Source: Alphaproteobacteria bacterium (lineage in GTDB: Bacteria > Pseudomonadota > Alphaproteobacteria > CAAGCB01 > CAG-977). Taken from it: DNA of 64,000 nt. The notes beneath the pieces are model-generated. The model ran no database searches and was not told the DNA's origin. It worked only from the letters and a program-made list of their open reading frames with translations. Of the stretch, positions 53,617-63,600 are shown one piece after another (position 1 is the stretch's first letter; each line of letters begins with the position of its first letter). The position numbers and the translations under genes were made by a program. Location of the stretch: the NCBI GenBank assembly GCA_017616015.1, contig JAFZYY010000024.1:124001-188000 (forward strand), written 5' to 3'.

Positions 53617-55878
53617 ATGGATAGATATTCTATGCTTCCCTCCCGCAGGGATCCTAACTTTGCAGAACATTACAGAGCATTGGATTGGATTATTTTAGGG
53701 TGTATCTATTCGGCTCTTGTAGCGTTTCTTTTTTCGTTAATCGCTTATCCTTTAGCGCACATGATTGCTCATAATTTTTCGATCCAGTCGTGGGAAAGCG
53801 TCAAACGTTATTTCGTCTATCTGAAGTCCCACCCGCATTATTATTTCAAAAGTTATTTCCGTTGGATATTAACTTTTTTTGAGGATCCGTTTCAGAGTTT
53901 TGCTGTATGGATTCCCGCCATGCCGCTGTTTATTTTCATGGGCGGCTGTATCATAGCGGTTAAAACAAATCCGTATTATTTTGTTCAGTTGGATCAGGGC
54001 GACGGGCGTCTGGCCGATGAACGCGATGTGAAAAAAATGGGACTGTGGAACGGAATGTCGTTTGTTCTGGGGCTGTGGAACGACAAACATCTTTTGCGCA
54101 TGAACAATTTTATGTCGTTGCTTATCATTGGAGCTCCCGACAGCGGCAAAACGTCGGGCGTCGTTGTCCCCAGTATTTTGGCTAATGACGATAAAAGCAT
54201 GGTCATTAACGACATGAAAGGCGAATTGTTCGAATTGACGGGCGGTCATCGCGCGGAGTTGGGGCCGGTTTTTAATGTAGACTTTGTCAGATCCGATGAT
54301 CCGGAAAACGGCGTTTTTTGGCCGACTTGGAATCCGTTGAGCGATATGGATTTGCCTCCGCCGTCTCCGGGCAGACAAGGATATATAGGCGGTCTGGTAT
54401 ACTTTTTATTGGGAGACGGGCCGACGGGAACAGACCCGTACTGGATTAAATCCGGCCGCGCGGCGCTGGAAGGTCTTATCAATTACATTTGCGACAAATG
54501 CGAACAGGCGCGCGCGAACGATTACTTTTTGCAGCGTTTTTACGAAGAGGCGGTCGACGAAGAGGATTACGAAGTCCTTGAAACGTACTATGCCTCGATG
54601 GACAAAAGCGTCGCCGTAAAACAGGCGCTGAACAACGTTCAGAATAGAACGATGACGTTTAAAAACTACCTGCCGATCGGTAAATGGGATCCGATTCCCG
54701 AAGCATGGATCGGTCGTCAGGCCAGTTTTCCGCTTTTAATGGACTTTATCACAAAACAGCAACTTGATATGTCTTCGGAATTAAGGGCTAGACGCGATGC
54801 CGGAGATCCGGTCGCTTTTAAAACCGATATCTGGACAAAGATTTTATCCGACATCATCGAAGAAACTACATATTTCGGGTATAACCGCCGCGCTTTGGTC
54901 GAAATCAGTCAGATTGCCGCTTTACCAAAGTCTCAAAGGGCTTCGGTGATGTCTATGGCGCTGTCGGGATTGGCTCCGTTTAAAAACTCCGTTATCCGTT
55001 CTCGTATGGCCTCCAGCGATTTCGGCAGCGTTCAGATGCGCGGCATTAAAAATCCGGTCACGGGAAATTGGGAGCCGGTGACATTTTATCTGGGTTGCCC
55101 GATAGAACGCATGTCAAATACCGTGATGAAAATGTTCGTCAATATGTATTCCGGAACTCTGACGATTTTCGACGTATCCGAAGGACCTTGCGGGCCTTTC
55201 CCCGTTTTGTATGTGCTTGACGAATATCACAATATGTCGGAATTCCATGTCGCCGACGCAATCGGTATCGGGTTGGCCAAGCATTACGCCTTTTTGCTGA
55301 CTTGCCAGGATTTATCTCAGCTGTCCAGCGCTTATGGCGGCGAGTTAGAAACGATTATCGGTAATACGGGCGCGAAAATTTTCATGCGTTGCAACAATCG
55401 TTCGACGGCTGAACGCATTAACGCGCTGATGGAAAAGAAAACGTTCGTCGTCTTTTCCGAAAGCCGCGATGAAGGCATCGGTTCGGGAACATCTATATTT
55501 ACTCCGAAAAGCATCAGTTATGGCACGGTAGGCTATTCGATTATTTCCAATTCTTCAATTATGAATATGCCGTTCGGACGGCAATACGCTTTGATCCAAA
55601 AGCATCACAATCGGCCGATTAAGCTGAAATCTCCTGTCTATTTTAAAGACAGAAATATGGTTAAGGAAACCAAAAAAGAGGTTCCGCTTCCGTTGCCGCT
55701 CAGCATTTACAACCAGCGCAACGAAGAGGATAAATTGCCGCCGCCGGCCGATATGTCCGTCGAACCTGAGTATATCCAAGCCAAAAAAATAGCTGATCGC
55801 GAAAAAGAAGAAATGGAAAATCAAGAAGAAAATGAAATAAATGAAGCCGATGTCGAACAGACAGCCGACGATGTTTAG
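53617..55878 (+). CDS. VirD4/TraG-family type IV coupling ATPase
   Basis: The 753-residue product has two N-terminal membrane segments (residues about 24-50 and 97-115), a Walker A GAPDSGKTS at 172-180 and Walker B PVLYVLDEYHNM near 530, with KSMVINDMKGELFE, FNVDFVRSDDPENG and SFLLTCQDLSQL-like segments of coupling proteins. Residues about 660-753 form a charged extension beyond the usual VirD4 end, ending in Glu/Asn-rich sequence. Such proteins carry DNA or proteins to a type IV secretion channel. No VirB homologue, relaxase or transfer origin is in the window. Confidence 0.92.
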   Translation: MDRYSMLPSRRDPNFAEHYRALDWIILGCIYSALVAFLFSLIAYPLAHMIAHNFSIQSWESVKRYFVYLKSHPHYYFKSYFRWILTFFEDPFQSFAVWIPAMPLFIFMGGCIIAVKTNPYYFVQLDQGDGRLADERDVKKMGLWNGMSFVLGLWNDKHLLRMNNFMSLLIIGAPDSGKTSGVVVPSILANDDKSMVINDMKGELFELTGGHRAELGPVFNVDFVRSDDPENGVFWPTWNPLSDMDLPPPSPGRQGYIGGLVYFLLGDGPTGTDPYWIKSGRAALEGLINYICDKCEQARANDYFLQRFYEEAVDEEDYEVLETYYASMDKSVAVKQALNNVQNRTMTFKNYLPIGKWDPIPEAWIGRQASFPLLMDFITKQQLDMSSELRARRDAGDPVAFKTDIWTKILSDIIEETTYFGYNRRALVEISQIAALPKSQRASVMSMALSGLAPFKNSVIRSRMASSDFGSVQMRGIKNPVTGNWEPVTFYLGCPIERMSNTVMKMFVNMYSGTLTIFDVSEGPCGPFPVLYVLDEYHNMSEFHVADAIGIGLAKHYAFLLTCQDLSQLSSAYGGELETIIGNTGAKIFMRCNNRSTAERINALMEKKTFVVFSESRDEGIGSGTSIFTPKSISYGTVGYSIISNSSIMNMPFGRQYALIQKHHNRPIKLKSPVYFKDRNMVKETKKEVPLPLPLSIYNQRNEEDKLPPPADMSVEPEYIQAKKIADREKEEMENQEENEINEADVEQTADDV

Positions 55879-55948
55879 CTCTTTTTATACCTGTTCATAA
55901 AATTTGAAAAATGTTATAAAACGTCAATTTCAAAAAGGAGAACGTTTG

Positions 55949-57115
55949 ATGAAAGCTGTCGAAATAAAAAAAGGAATTTATTGGGTCGGCGCAAAAGATT
56001 GGAACTTGCGTGAATTTCACGGATATACGACGTCCCGGGGATCAACGTATAACGCGTATTTGATTGTTGACGATAAAATTACCCTGATTGACGGGGTAAA
56101 GGAGCCGTTTACGGAAGAATTAATCGCAAGAATCGCTTCCGTCGTCGATCCCGAAAAAATTGACGTTGTAGTCTGCAATCATGTGGAAATGGATCATTCG
56201 GGCGCTTTGCCGGCTGTTATGGCAAAAGCGAAAAACGCGATAATGTACTGCCCTGCCGCCGCTGAACGCGAATTGAAAATGCACTACGACACGACAGGGT
56301 GGAATATGCGGGTTGTCAAAACCGGCGACACGCTGAATACCGGGAAGCATACGTTATCTTTTGTGCAAATGCCGATGGTGCATTGGCCGGATTCGATGAT
56401 GACGTATGTTGCCGATGAAAAGATACTGTTTTCCAATGACGCTTTCGGTCAGCATTATGCCTGTGATGGACTGTTTGACGATGCCGATCCCGATATTATC
56501 TTTGACGAAGCAAAAAAATATTACGGCAATATCGTGTGGCCTTATGGGGCTCAGGTGCAGAAAGTGTTGGAAGAAGCTGCTAAATTGGATATTGCGATGA
56601 TTGCGCCGAGCCACGGCGTGATTTGGCAAAACCATATTCCGCAGATTGTTGAAAAGTACAGGCTTTGGTCTTCTTACGGTCATGCGGCGGATAAAGCGGT
56701 CGTTATTTATGATTCGATGTGGGGGTCAACGGAGCAGATGGCACGGGAAGTTGCGTCGGCCTGGAGCGAAAAAGGGCTGAAAGTGACGTTGTGTTGTTTG
56801 AAACATAACAATGTTTCCGACGCGATCAACGCGATCGTCGAAGCCAAATATGTCGCGTTGGGATCGCCGACTTTAAATTCGGGCATTTTGCCGACGATGG
56901 GGGCTTTTCTGACTTATCTGAAGGGGTTGGCGCCTAAGAACAAAGTCGGTTTCTGTTTTGGTTCTTATGGTTGGAAAAAAGACGCGCAGTCCGAAATGCA
57001 GGATATTTTGACGAAGTTGGGTTGGTCTTTACCTGAACCGATCATGACATTGAATTGGCGTCCGACTAAAGAAGGATTGTCGCTGGTAAGGCAAGCCGCG
57101 GAAAAGATTGTTTAG
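55949..57115 (+). CDS. Flavodiiron protein (A-type flavoprotein, O2/NO reductase)
   Basis: The ATG at 55949 is chosen because AAGGAG lies 8 bases upstream; an upstream in-frame ATG adds 15 residues with no such signal. The 388-residue product has the metallo-beta-lactamase diiron core with ligands His78, Glu80, Asp82 (HVEMDH), His145, Asp164 and His222, followed by a flavodoxin domain with VIYDSMWGSTEQMA as FMN phosphate loop. It reduces O2 to water or NO to N2O, receiving electrons from rubredoxin or another partner not in the window. It is a marker of low-oxygen life. A terminator follows. Confidence 0.95.
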   Translation: MKAVEIKKGIYWVGAKDWNLREFHGYTTSRGSTYNAYLIVDDKITLIDGVKEPFTEELIARIASVVDPEKIDVVVCNHVEMDHSGALPAVMAKAKNAIMYCPAAAERELKMHYDTTGWNMRVVKTGDTLNTGKHTLSFVQMPMVHWPDSMMTYVADEKILFSNDAFGQHYACDGLFDDADPDIIFDEAKKYYGNIVWPYGAQVQKVLEEAAKLDIAMIAPSHGVIWQNHIPQIVEKYRLWSSYGHAADKAVVIYDSMWGSTEQMAREVASAWSEKGLKVTLCCLKHNNVSDAINAIVEAKYVALGSPTLNSGILPTMGAFLTYLKGLAPKNKVGFCFGSYGWKKDAQSEMQDILTKLGWSLPEPIMTLNWRPTKEGLSLVRQAAEKIV

Positions 57116-57125
57116 AGCAGGCAAT

Positions 57126-57154
57126 AAAAAATCCCCGTTTTGCGGGGATTTTTT
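57126..57154. terminator. Bidirectional terminator between flavodiiron gene and ppiD
   Basis: AAAAAATCCCCG (57126-57137) and CGGGGATTTTTT (57143-57154) form a 12-bp stem around a 5-base loop. Confidence 0.88.
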
Positions 57155-57156
57155 TC

Positions 57157-59064
57157 TTAGTAATCCTCTTCGTTTTGCTGTATCGATTTTGTCAGATAAG
57201 AAAACGCTTTCTGAACGGTATCTTCATGAATCTTTATGCCCAGATAAACGGCATAATCGGCCAGAACGGCATCGGCTTTTTCTTTAGCCATTTGTTCGCG
57301 CATTTGACGGCGCAATCCGGCGACGCCGATCACGTCTTTTTTAGGATTGGCCGGCGTGACGGAAATTGTTCTGGCGACCAAAAGCTCCGAAGCGGACGGA
57401 TATGTAACAACGGTTTTCACCGGTTCATTGAATAAGCGGTAAAGAACGGCCGCCGGAAGCTTTGAATCATGACGGGTTATCTCTTTTAAACGCTGATAAG
57501 GAACACCCGTTTGTTTTGAAATTTCTTTCGGCGAAATTCCTTTGTTTAACAGTGTTTCAATATCCTGAGCAATTTGTTTTGCTTTTTCCTGCTGTTTTTC
57601 GGACAGCCAGGCTTCCTGAATTTCTTTTTGCGATTTTTCAATCGGCTTGACGACGGGATCGCGGACTTCGTCCACACGTAATACAAAAAAGCCGGTTCCG
57701 TCTTCAACCATGGGCGATTCTTTGCCCGCGTCCGCAGCAAAGGCCGTTGCCAGAACGTTTTGGGAAATATCGGCTTTTTTACCGTTTTCATCTAAGCCGG
57801 CGGAATCGATCAGCGTGAATTTCTTAACGGGAAAGCCGGTTGATTTGGCGACGTCTTCAATCGTTTCGCCGGCGCCGAACCGGTCGTCCAAAGCGACAGC
57901 CGTTTCCGACAGCGTGTCAAAAGCCATGGAGGCAATCAGTTTCTGCTCTATTTCATCGCGCACTTCTTTGAATTTCCGTTCAACTTTTGGCGTAATGCTA
58001 TTGACGCGCAGAATCTGCCAGCCGAAGGCCGTTTGGACAGGCGCGATAATCTCGCCTTTTTTCGCGGTGAAAACGACGTCGGCCCAGTCTCCTGTTGCTG
58101 TGGAAGGCGTAACATCACCCAATTTCGTCTGGTCTTCCGTCTGATGGGCGAATTTTTGGGCGACGTCCATGAATTTCTGCCCTTTTTGCAAAGCGGAGTA
58201 AGCTTTATCAGCCTCTTCTTTGGAATCAAAGAGCATTTGATCAACATCGCGAATCTCTTCAATGGTATAGCTGTCTTTATTTTCGTTGAACACTTCCAGC
58301 AATTCCTGTTCGGAAAGGTTTATTTTTTTGGAAACCTCGTCCAGCGTCAAAAACATCACCGTGAAAGATCTGTATTCCGGCGCGGTCAGCTGCTCCGCCA
58401 ATTCCTTATACAAAGCTTCTTTTTCCTGCGCCGTCGGTTTTCCGGTTATTTTCAGCTTTGCCGGAGTGATTGTGAAAACGTCGGCAGAGCGTTTTTCGTT
58501 TTGCACGTTATAAGCCGTTTCCGCCATACTTTGCGGCACTGCGGACAGCGTGCCCGCGGCAGTCGTTAACTGCTGTGTGCGCATGTCCAGAAAAATATCG
58601 TCAATGAAACGTTTTTCGCTTAATCCCATGTCGCTTAAGTACTTTTTGTAAGCGGCCATGCTGAAAGAACCGTCAACATCGCCGAATATCAGCATGTTTT
58701 TGACGGCGTCTCGCACATCGTTGTCGGGAACGGTCAGTTTTAAATTGTTCACGGCGGCTTCCATAACGGCGCGCGAAACGATTTGATTCAATTCGGGCAG
58801 AAGCATGCCGGATTCGATAGCGTCTTTTACCGTAAACGGCGCTTGCGTTATTTTGCCGACAGATTTGACCTTTTGATAAAATTCATTGATAAACTGCGCG
58901 ACGGTAATCTTTTTTCCGTCTACGACGGCGATGGCTTTGCTTTCGTCCGGAATTTGTTCCGCAATATTGCCCCAACGGAACAAAGAAATGAAGCTCAGCG
59001 CCGTTAAAATCAGAATACCCTTCATCAACCAGCTGTTTTTCTGATCGCGAAAAAACTTTAACAT
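57157..59064 (-). CDS. ppiD: PpiD-like periplasmic peptidyl-prolyl isomerase / chaperone
   Basis: The 635-residue product has one N-terminal membrane anchor (residues about 13-30), the SurA_N-like chaperone region (IAVVDGKKITVAQFINEFY) and a parvulin-type domain around TKLGDVTPSTATGDWADVVF and GWQILRVNSI, then a long C-terminal helical part. PpiD assists folding of outer-membrane and periplasmic proteins near the Sec channel. It is divergent from tpiA, the usual alphaproteobacterial arrangement, and a good sigma70 promoter lies upstream. Confidence 0.93.
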   Translation of the reverse strand: MLKFFRDQKNSWLMKGILILTALSFISLFRWGNIAEQIPDESKAIAVVDGKKITVAQFINEFYQKVKSVGKITQAPFTVKDAIESGMLLPELNQIVSRAVMEAAVNNLKLTVPDNDVRDAVKNMLIFGDVDGSFSMAAYKKYLSDMGLSEKRFIDDIFLDMRTQQLTTAAGTLSAVPQSMAETAYNVQNEKRSADVFTITPAKLKITGKPTAQEKEALYKELAEQLTAPEYRSFTVMFLTLDEVSKKINLSEQELLEVFNENKDSYTIEEIRDVDQMLFDSKEEADKAYSALQKGQKFMDVAQKFAHQTEDQTKLGDVTPSTATGDWADVVFTAKKGEIIAPVQTAFGWQILRVNSITPKVERKFKEVRDEIEQKLIASMAFDTLSETAVALDDRFGAGETIEDVAKSTGFPVKKFTLIDSAGLDENGKKADISQNVLATAFAADAGKESPMVEDGTGFFVLRVDEVRDPVVKPIEKSQKEIQEAWLSEKQQEKAKQIAQDIETLLNKGISPKEISKQTGVPYQRLKEITRHDSKLPAAVLYRLFNEPVKTVVTYPSASELLVARTISVTPANPKKDVIGVAGLRRQMREQMAKEKADAVLADYAVYLGIKIHEDTVQKAFSYLTKSIQQNEEDY

Positions 59065-59097
59065 ATCCGAATCCTTAAAATTTAAATAACTTGCAGA

Positions 59098-59126
59098 ATA
59101 ATAAATATCGCAGGTTATTCTGGCAA
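59098..59126 (-). promoter_or_regulatory. Sigma70 promoter of ppiD
   Basis: On the minus strand TTGCCA (59126-59121) and TATTAT (59103-59098) are 17 bases apart, each matching consensus at 5 of 6 bases, and sit 34 bases before the ppiD start at 59064. Confidence 0.6.
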
Positions 59127-59231
59127 CAGCCTTTTTTAAAAAAGATGAAGAAAAAGTAAATAAATGTTTTTTTCGGGACGGGGTTGTGTTAAACCTGTTT
59201 CAAATTTTTGATTTTTTTTGGGAGAGAAAAT

Positions 59232-59984
59232 ATGAGACGCCCTTTGATTGCGGGAAACTGGAAAATGAATTGCCTGAAGGCGGACGGTATCGCGCTGGCC
59301 GCGGGAATCGCCGAAAAGTATGCGGCGGCTACCGCTCCGAAATGCGATGTGTTGGTATGTCCTCCGGCGATTTGGATTTTGCCGGTTGTCGACGCCGTTA
59401 AAGGCCGTATCGCCGTCGGCGCGGAAGATGCGCACGCCGCCGAATCGGGCGCGCATACCGGCGATATCAGCGTTCCGATGATCAAGGACGCGGGCGCTTC
59501 CTATATTATTGTCGGCCATTCCGAACGCCGCACGGATCATCACGAAACGAACACCGATGTCAAAGCTAAAGCGGAAGCCGTGATCGGACACGGACTGACA
59601 GCGGTGATTTGCATCGGGGAAACCGAAGCCGAACGCGATGCCGGAAAGACGATTGACGTTTGCCGCGCGCAAATTCAGGGCTCTGTTCCCGATAAAGCAA
59701 CGGCCGAAAACGTTGTTATCGCGTACGAGCCGGTCTGGGCGATCGGAACGGGACGCACGCCGACGACGCAGGACGTTGCAGATGTTCATAAAGCGATTCG
59801 CACGGAAATCGCCAATAAATTAGGCAAGGAAGTTGCCGATAAGATGCGCATTTTATACGGCGGTTCCGTAAAACCGTCCAATGCGAAAGAATTAATGGCT
59901 CTGGAAGACGTAGACGGCGCTTTGGTCGGCGGAGCCAGCCTGAAAGTCGCCGATTTCTGGGCAATTATCGAAACCTGTCTGTAA
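59232..59984 (+). CDS. tpiA: Triosephosphate isomerase
   Basis: The ATG at 59232 follows GGGAGAG and gives the standard MRRPLIAGNWKMN start. The 250-residue product has Lys in NWKMN, catalytic His in GHSERR, Glu in AYEPVWAIGTGRTP and the YGGSVKP and LVGGASLK phosphate loops. It interconverts dihydroxyacetone phosphate and glyceraldehyde-3-phosphate. It heads the tpiA-secG unit, 25 bases before secG. Confidence 0.97.
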   Translation: MRRPLIAGNWKMNCLKADGIALAAGIAEKYAAATAPKCDVLVCPPAIWILPVVDAVKGRIAVGAEDAHAAESGAHTGDISVPMIKDAGASYIIVGHSERRTDHHETNTDVKAKAEAVIGHGLTAVICIGETEAERDAGKTIDVCRAQIQGSVPDKATAENVVIAYEPVWAIGTGRTPTTQDVADVHKAIRTEIANKLGKEVADKMRILYGGSVKPSNAKELMALEDVDGALVGGASLKVADFWAIIETCL

Positions 59985-60008
59985 AGATCCGTTGAGGGAG
60001 AAAAAGAA

Positions 60009-60332
60009 ATGCATACATTGATTTTGGTTGTTCACGTAATTTTGGCCATTTGTTTGGTTTGCGTGATTTTAATGCAGCGTTCCGAAGGCGGAGCTTTAGG
60101 CGGACTGGGCGGCGGCGGTATGGGTAGCTTTATGACGGGACGTTCCGTCGGCAACATGCTGACTCGTATGACGGCCATTTTGGCAACGTGCTTTATGGTG
60201 ACCAGTCTGACGCTGGCCATTATGAGCAAAAACGAAGCGGCCAAAGCTCAGAAATCCTTTATGGAAGAAAAACCGGCCGTCGTTCAGACGGAAAAGCCTC
60301 AGGCACCGGCGGTTCCCGTTTCTTCCAAGTAA
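60009..60332 (+). CDS. secG: Preprotein translocase subunit SecG
   Basis: The 107-residue product has the SecG pattern: a first membrane helix (VHVILAICLVCVILMQ), the RSEGGALGGLGGGG loop, a second helix after NMLTRMTAILATCFM, and a variable hydrophilic tail. It forms part of the SecYEG channel. It follows tpiA and ends in a terminator, which separates it from kdsA; pyrG, often found here, is absent. Confidence 0.95.
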   Translation: MHTLILVVHVILAICLVCVILMQRSEGGALGGLGGGGMGSFMTGRSVGNMLTRMTAILATCFMVTSLTLAIMSKNEAAKAQKSFMEEKPAVVQTEKPQAPAVPVSSK

Positions 60333-60341
60333 CCGAAAGTG

Positions 60342-60377
60342 AAAGGACGAAAATCGGACAGGTTTTCGTCCTTTTTT
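60342..60377 (+). terminator. Terminator after secG
   Basis: AAAGGACGAAAA (60342-60353) and TTTTCGTCCTTT (60363-60374) form a 12-bp stem with a 9-base loop followed by T residues. Confidence 0.85.
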
Positions 60378-60407
60378 GTTTGTCCTGAATTTTTTAAGGA
60401 GTTCAAA

Positions 60408-61238
60408 ATGCAAAACCGCCGCGTTCATGTCGGAAATATCACCTTTTCAAACGATCTGCCTTTTGTTTTGATTGGCGGTCCCTGCCAGCTGGAAAGCATG
60501 GAACATTCGTTGGATCTGGCGGGAAAGATCGTCGATATTACGAAACGGTTGGATATTCCGTATGTGTTCAAAGCGTCCTTTGATAAAGCCAACCGCACCT
60601 CGATCAACGGCGCCCGCGGAGTCGGATTGGAAAAAGCTTTGGATATTTTTAAAGAAATCAAATCGCGTTACGGTTGCCCCGTCATTACCGACGTGCATGA
60701 ACCGAATCAATGTGCCCGCGTTGTCGAAGTCGTCGACATGCTTCAAATTCCGGCTTTTTTATGCCGTCAAACGGATTTGGTCGTCGCCGCGGCCAAAACC
60801 GGCAAGCCGATCAACGTGAAAAAAGGACAGTTTCTGGCACCGTGGGATATGAAAAACGTTGTGGCTAAGGCGGATCAGAGCGGTAATTCCAACGTGCTGG
60901 TAACGGAAAGAGGCGCTTCTTTCGGATATAACACTTTGGTTGTCGATATGCGCTCTCTGCCGATTATGGCACAACAGACAGGTTGCCCCGTGATTATAGA
61001 TGCGACACACTCGGTGCAACAGCCGGGCGGGCAGGGAACTTCAACCGGCGGTCAGCGCGAATTCGCGCCGGTTCTGGCGCGTGCCGCCGTCGCCGTCGGA
61101 GTTGCCGGCGTTTTCATCGAAACGCATGAAAATCCGGATAAATCCCCCAGCGACGGGCCGAATATGATTCCTTTGAACGAATTGGAAGGCGTTTTGGAAA
61201 CACTGAAAGCCATTGATCGGCTGATGAAAGGCTATTAA
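60408..61238 (+). CDS. kdsA: 3-deoxy-D-manno-octulosonate 8-phosphate synthase
   Basis: The ATG at 60408 is preferred over an upstream ATG inside the terminator because TAAGGAG lies 8 bases before it. The 276-residue product has GGPCQLES, the [11 protein letters not shown] loop with catalytic Lys, [20 protein letters not shown] and the [12 protein letters not shown] segment of KdsA. It condenses PEP with arabinose-5-phosphate to Kdo8P for lipopolysaccharide, showing that the organism makes a Kdo-containing envelope. It is 21 bases before eno. Confidence 0.96.
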   Translation: MQNRRVHVGNITFSNDLPFVLIGGPCQLESMEHSLDLAGKIVDITKRLDIPYVFKASFDKANRTSINGARGVGLEKALDIFKEIKSRYGCPVITDVHEPNQCARVVEVVDMLQIPAFLCRQTDLVVAAAKTGKPINVKKGQFLAPWDMKNVVAKADQSGNSNVLVTERGASFGYNTLVVDMRSLPIMAQQTGCPVIIDATHSVQQPGGQGTSTGGQREFAPVLARAAVAVGVAGVFIETHENPDKSPSDGPNMIPLNELEGVLETLKAIDRLMKGY

Positions 61239-62555
<1,317 letters not shown>

Positions 62556-62570
62556 ATCCTGAACGGATCA

Positions 62571-62607
62571 AAAAAAGCGTCTGTGTTTTATGCGGACGCT
62601 TTTTTTA
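62571..62607 (+). terminator. Terminator after eno
   Basis: AAAAAAGCGTC (62571-62581) and GACGCTTTTTT (62595-62605) form an 11-bp stem followed by further T residues. Confidence 0.83.
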
Positions 62608-62685
62608 TGAAAGGATTGTTTGTTGATATAAAAAAATAAAAAGAGTATTTTTTTCAGAGAGGGAACTTTTCAAAGGAATTAACCG

Positions 62686-63003
62686 ATGTTGCTTTTTCAG
62701 GAAATACGCCGCCGCGTGCGCCATCTGGTTGCTCCTTTGTTTTGGTTGGTTCTGACGGTTTATTTCGGGTATCACGCCGTGAACGGCGAACGCGGTTTGC
62801 GCCGTTTGTTTGAATTAAAGCAGGAAATTCAAATCGCGTCTCAGGTCGCGGAAGAAGTCGCTTTGCGGCGCGCGGAAATGGAAAAAAAAGTCCGTCAGCT
62901 TTCTCCGCAAAGCATAGATGTCGATATGCTTGAGGAATCCGCCCGTTCTTTGCTGAATATGGGACAGGACGGCGATTACGTTATTTTGGATACGACGGAG
63001 TGA
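62686..63003 (+). CDS. ftsB: FtsB/DivIC-type septum formation initiator
   Basis: The 105-residue product has one N-terminal membrane segment (VAPLFWLVLTVYFGYHAV), a GERGLRRLFELKQEI heptad region forming a short coiled coil, and the VDMLEESARSLLNMG element typical of FtsB. It links FtsQ and FtsL in the divisome. The eno-ftsB order is conserved in alphaproteobacteria. Its stop codon is immediately followed by the pgpA stop on the opposite strand. Confidence 0.9.
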   Translation: MLLFQEIRRRVRHLVAPLFWLVLTVYFGYHAVNGERGLRRLFELKQEIQIASQVAEEVALRRAEMEKKVRQLSPQSIDVDMLEESARSLLNMGQDGDYVILDTTE

Positions 63004-63498
63004 TTACCCGATTAAGGACAGCCAACCGTTTTCCGGCATGAAATAATTCATAATTAAAGTCGCGCAAAGCAACGCGTATAGTCCCGCAAAAACATCGTCC
63101 AGCATAACGCCGGTGGCGCTGTGTAGCTTTGAATCCGCCCAACAGGCCGGCCACGGTTTCAGAATATCGAAAAAACGAAAAAAGAAAAAAGCGATCAGAT
63201 AGCCGATCGGATCCAAAGGCGTTGTCAGCAAAGACAGCCATTGGCCGACCACTTCGTCAATGACGACCAGTCCCGGATCTTCTATGCCTGTTTCGCGCAT
63301 GATAATTCCGGCACACCAAACGCCGACGAAATAAATGATAACGGCCGCTGTCAATAAATAAGGCCAGCCGCCGATCTTCATGATGCCCCAGGCAAACGGC
63401 AGAGCGGCAAAAGATCCGAAAGTGCCGGAAGCGACAGGAGCTTTGCCTGAACCGAACCATGTTCCCAAAATGAATGCCGTTTTCGTTTGAACAGACAT
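63004..63498 (-). CDS. pgpA: Phosphatidylglycerophosphatase A
   Basis: The 164-residue membrane protein has the PgpA signature: GSGKAPVASGTFGS near the N-terminus and DPGLVVIDEVVGQW with the metal-binding acidic residues, and four membrane segments. It dephosphorylates phosphatidylglycerophosphate to phosphatidylglycerol. It is convergent with ftsB with no base between the stops; no terminator is visible there. Confidence 0.92.
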   Translation of the reverse strand: MSVQTKTAFILGTWFGSGKAPVASGTFGSFAALPFAWGIMKIGGWPYLLTAAVIIYFVGVWCAGIIMRETGIEDPGLVVIDEVVGQWLSLLTTPLDPIGYLIAFFFFRFFDILKPWPACWADSKLHSATGVMLDDVFAGLYALLCATLIMNYFMPENGWLSLIG

Positions 63499-63600
63499 GA
63501 TTGAAAAAAGTCCCTAATATAAAAAAAGTGTTTCAGAATAAAACTATAATATAGTATGTTATAAAAATTGCTATCAATTTTAGAGAGCTGTTTTTTTGTG

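Noticed and set aside
51203-55878. An integrative conjugative element or prophage
   Set aside because: No integrase, relaxase, attachment repeats or tRNA boundary was found around the VirD4-like operon.
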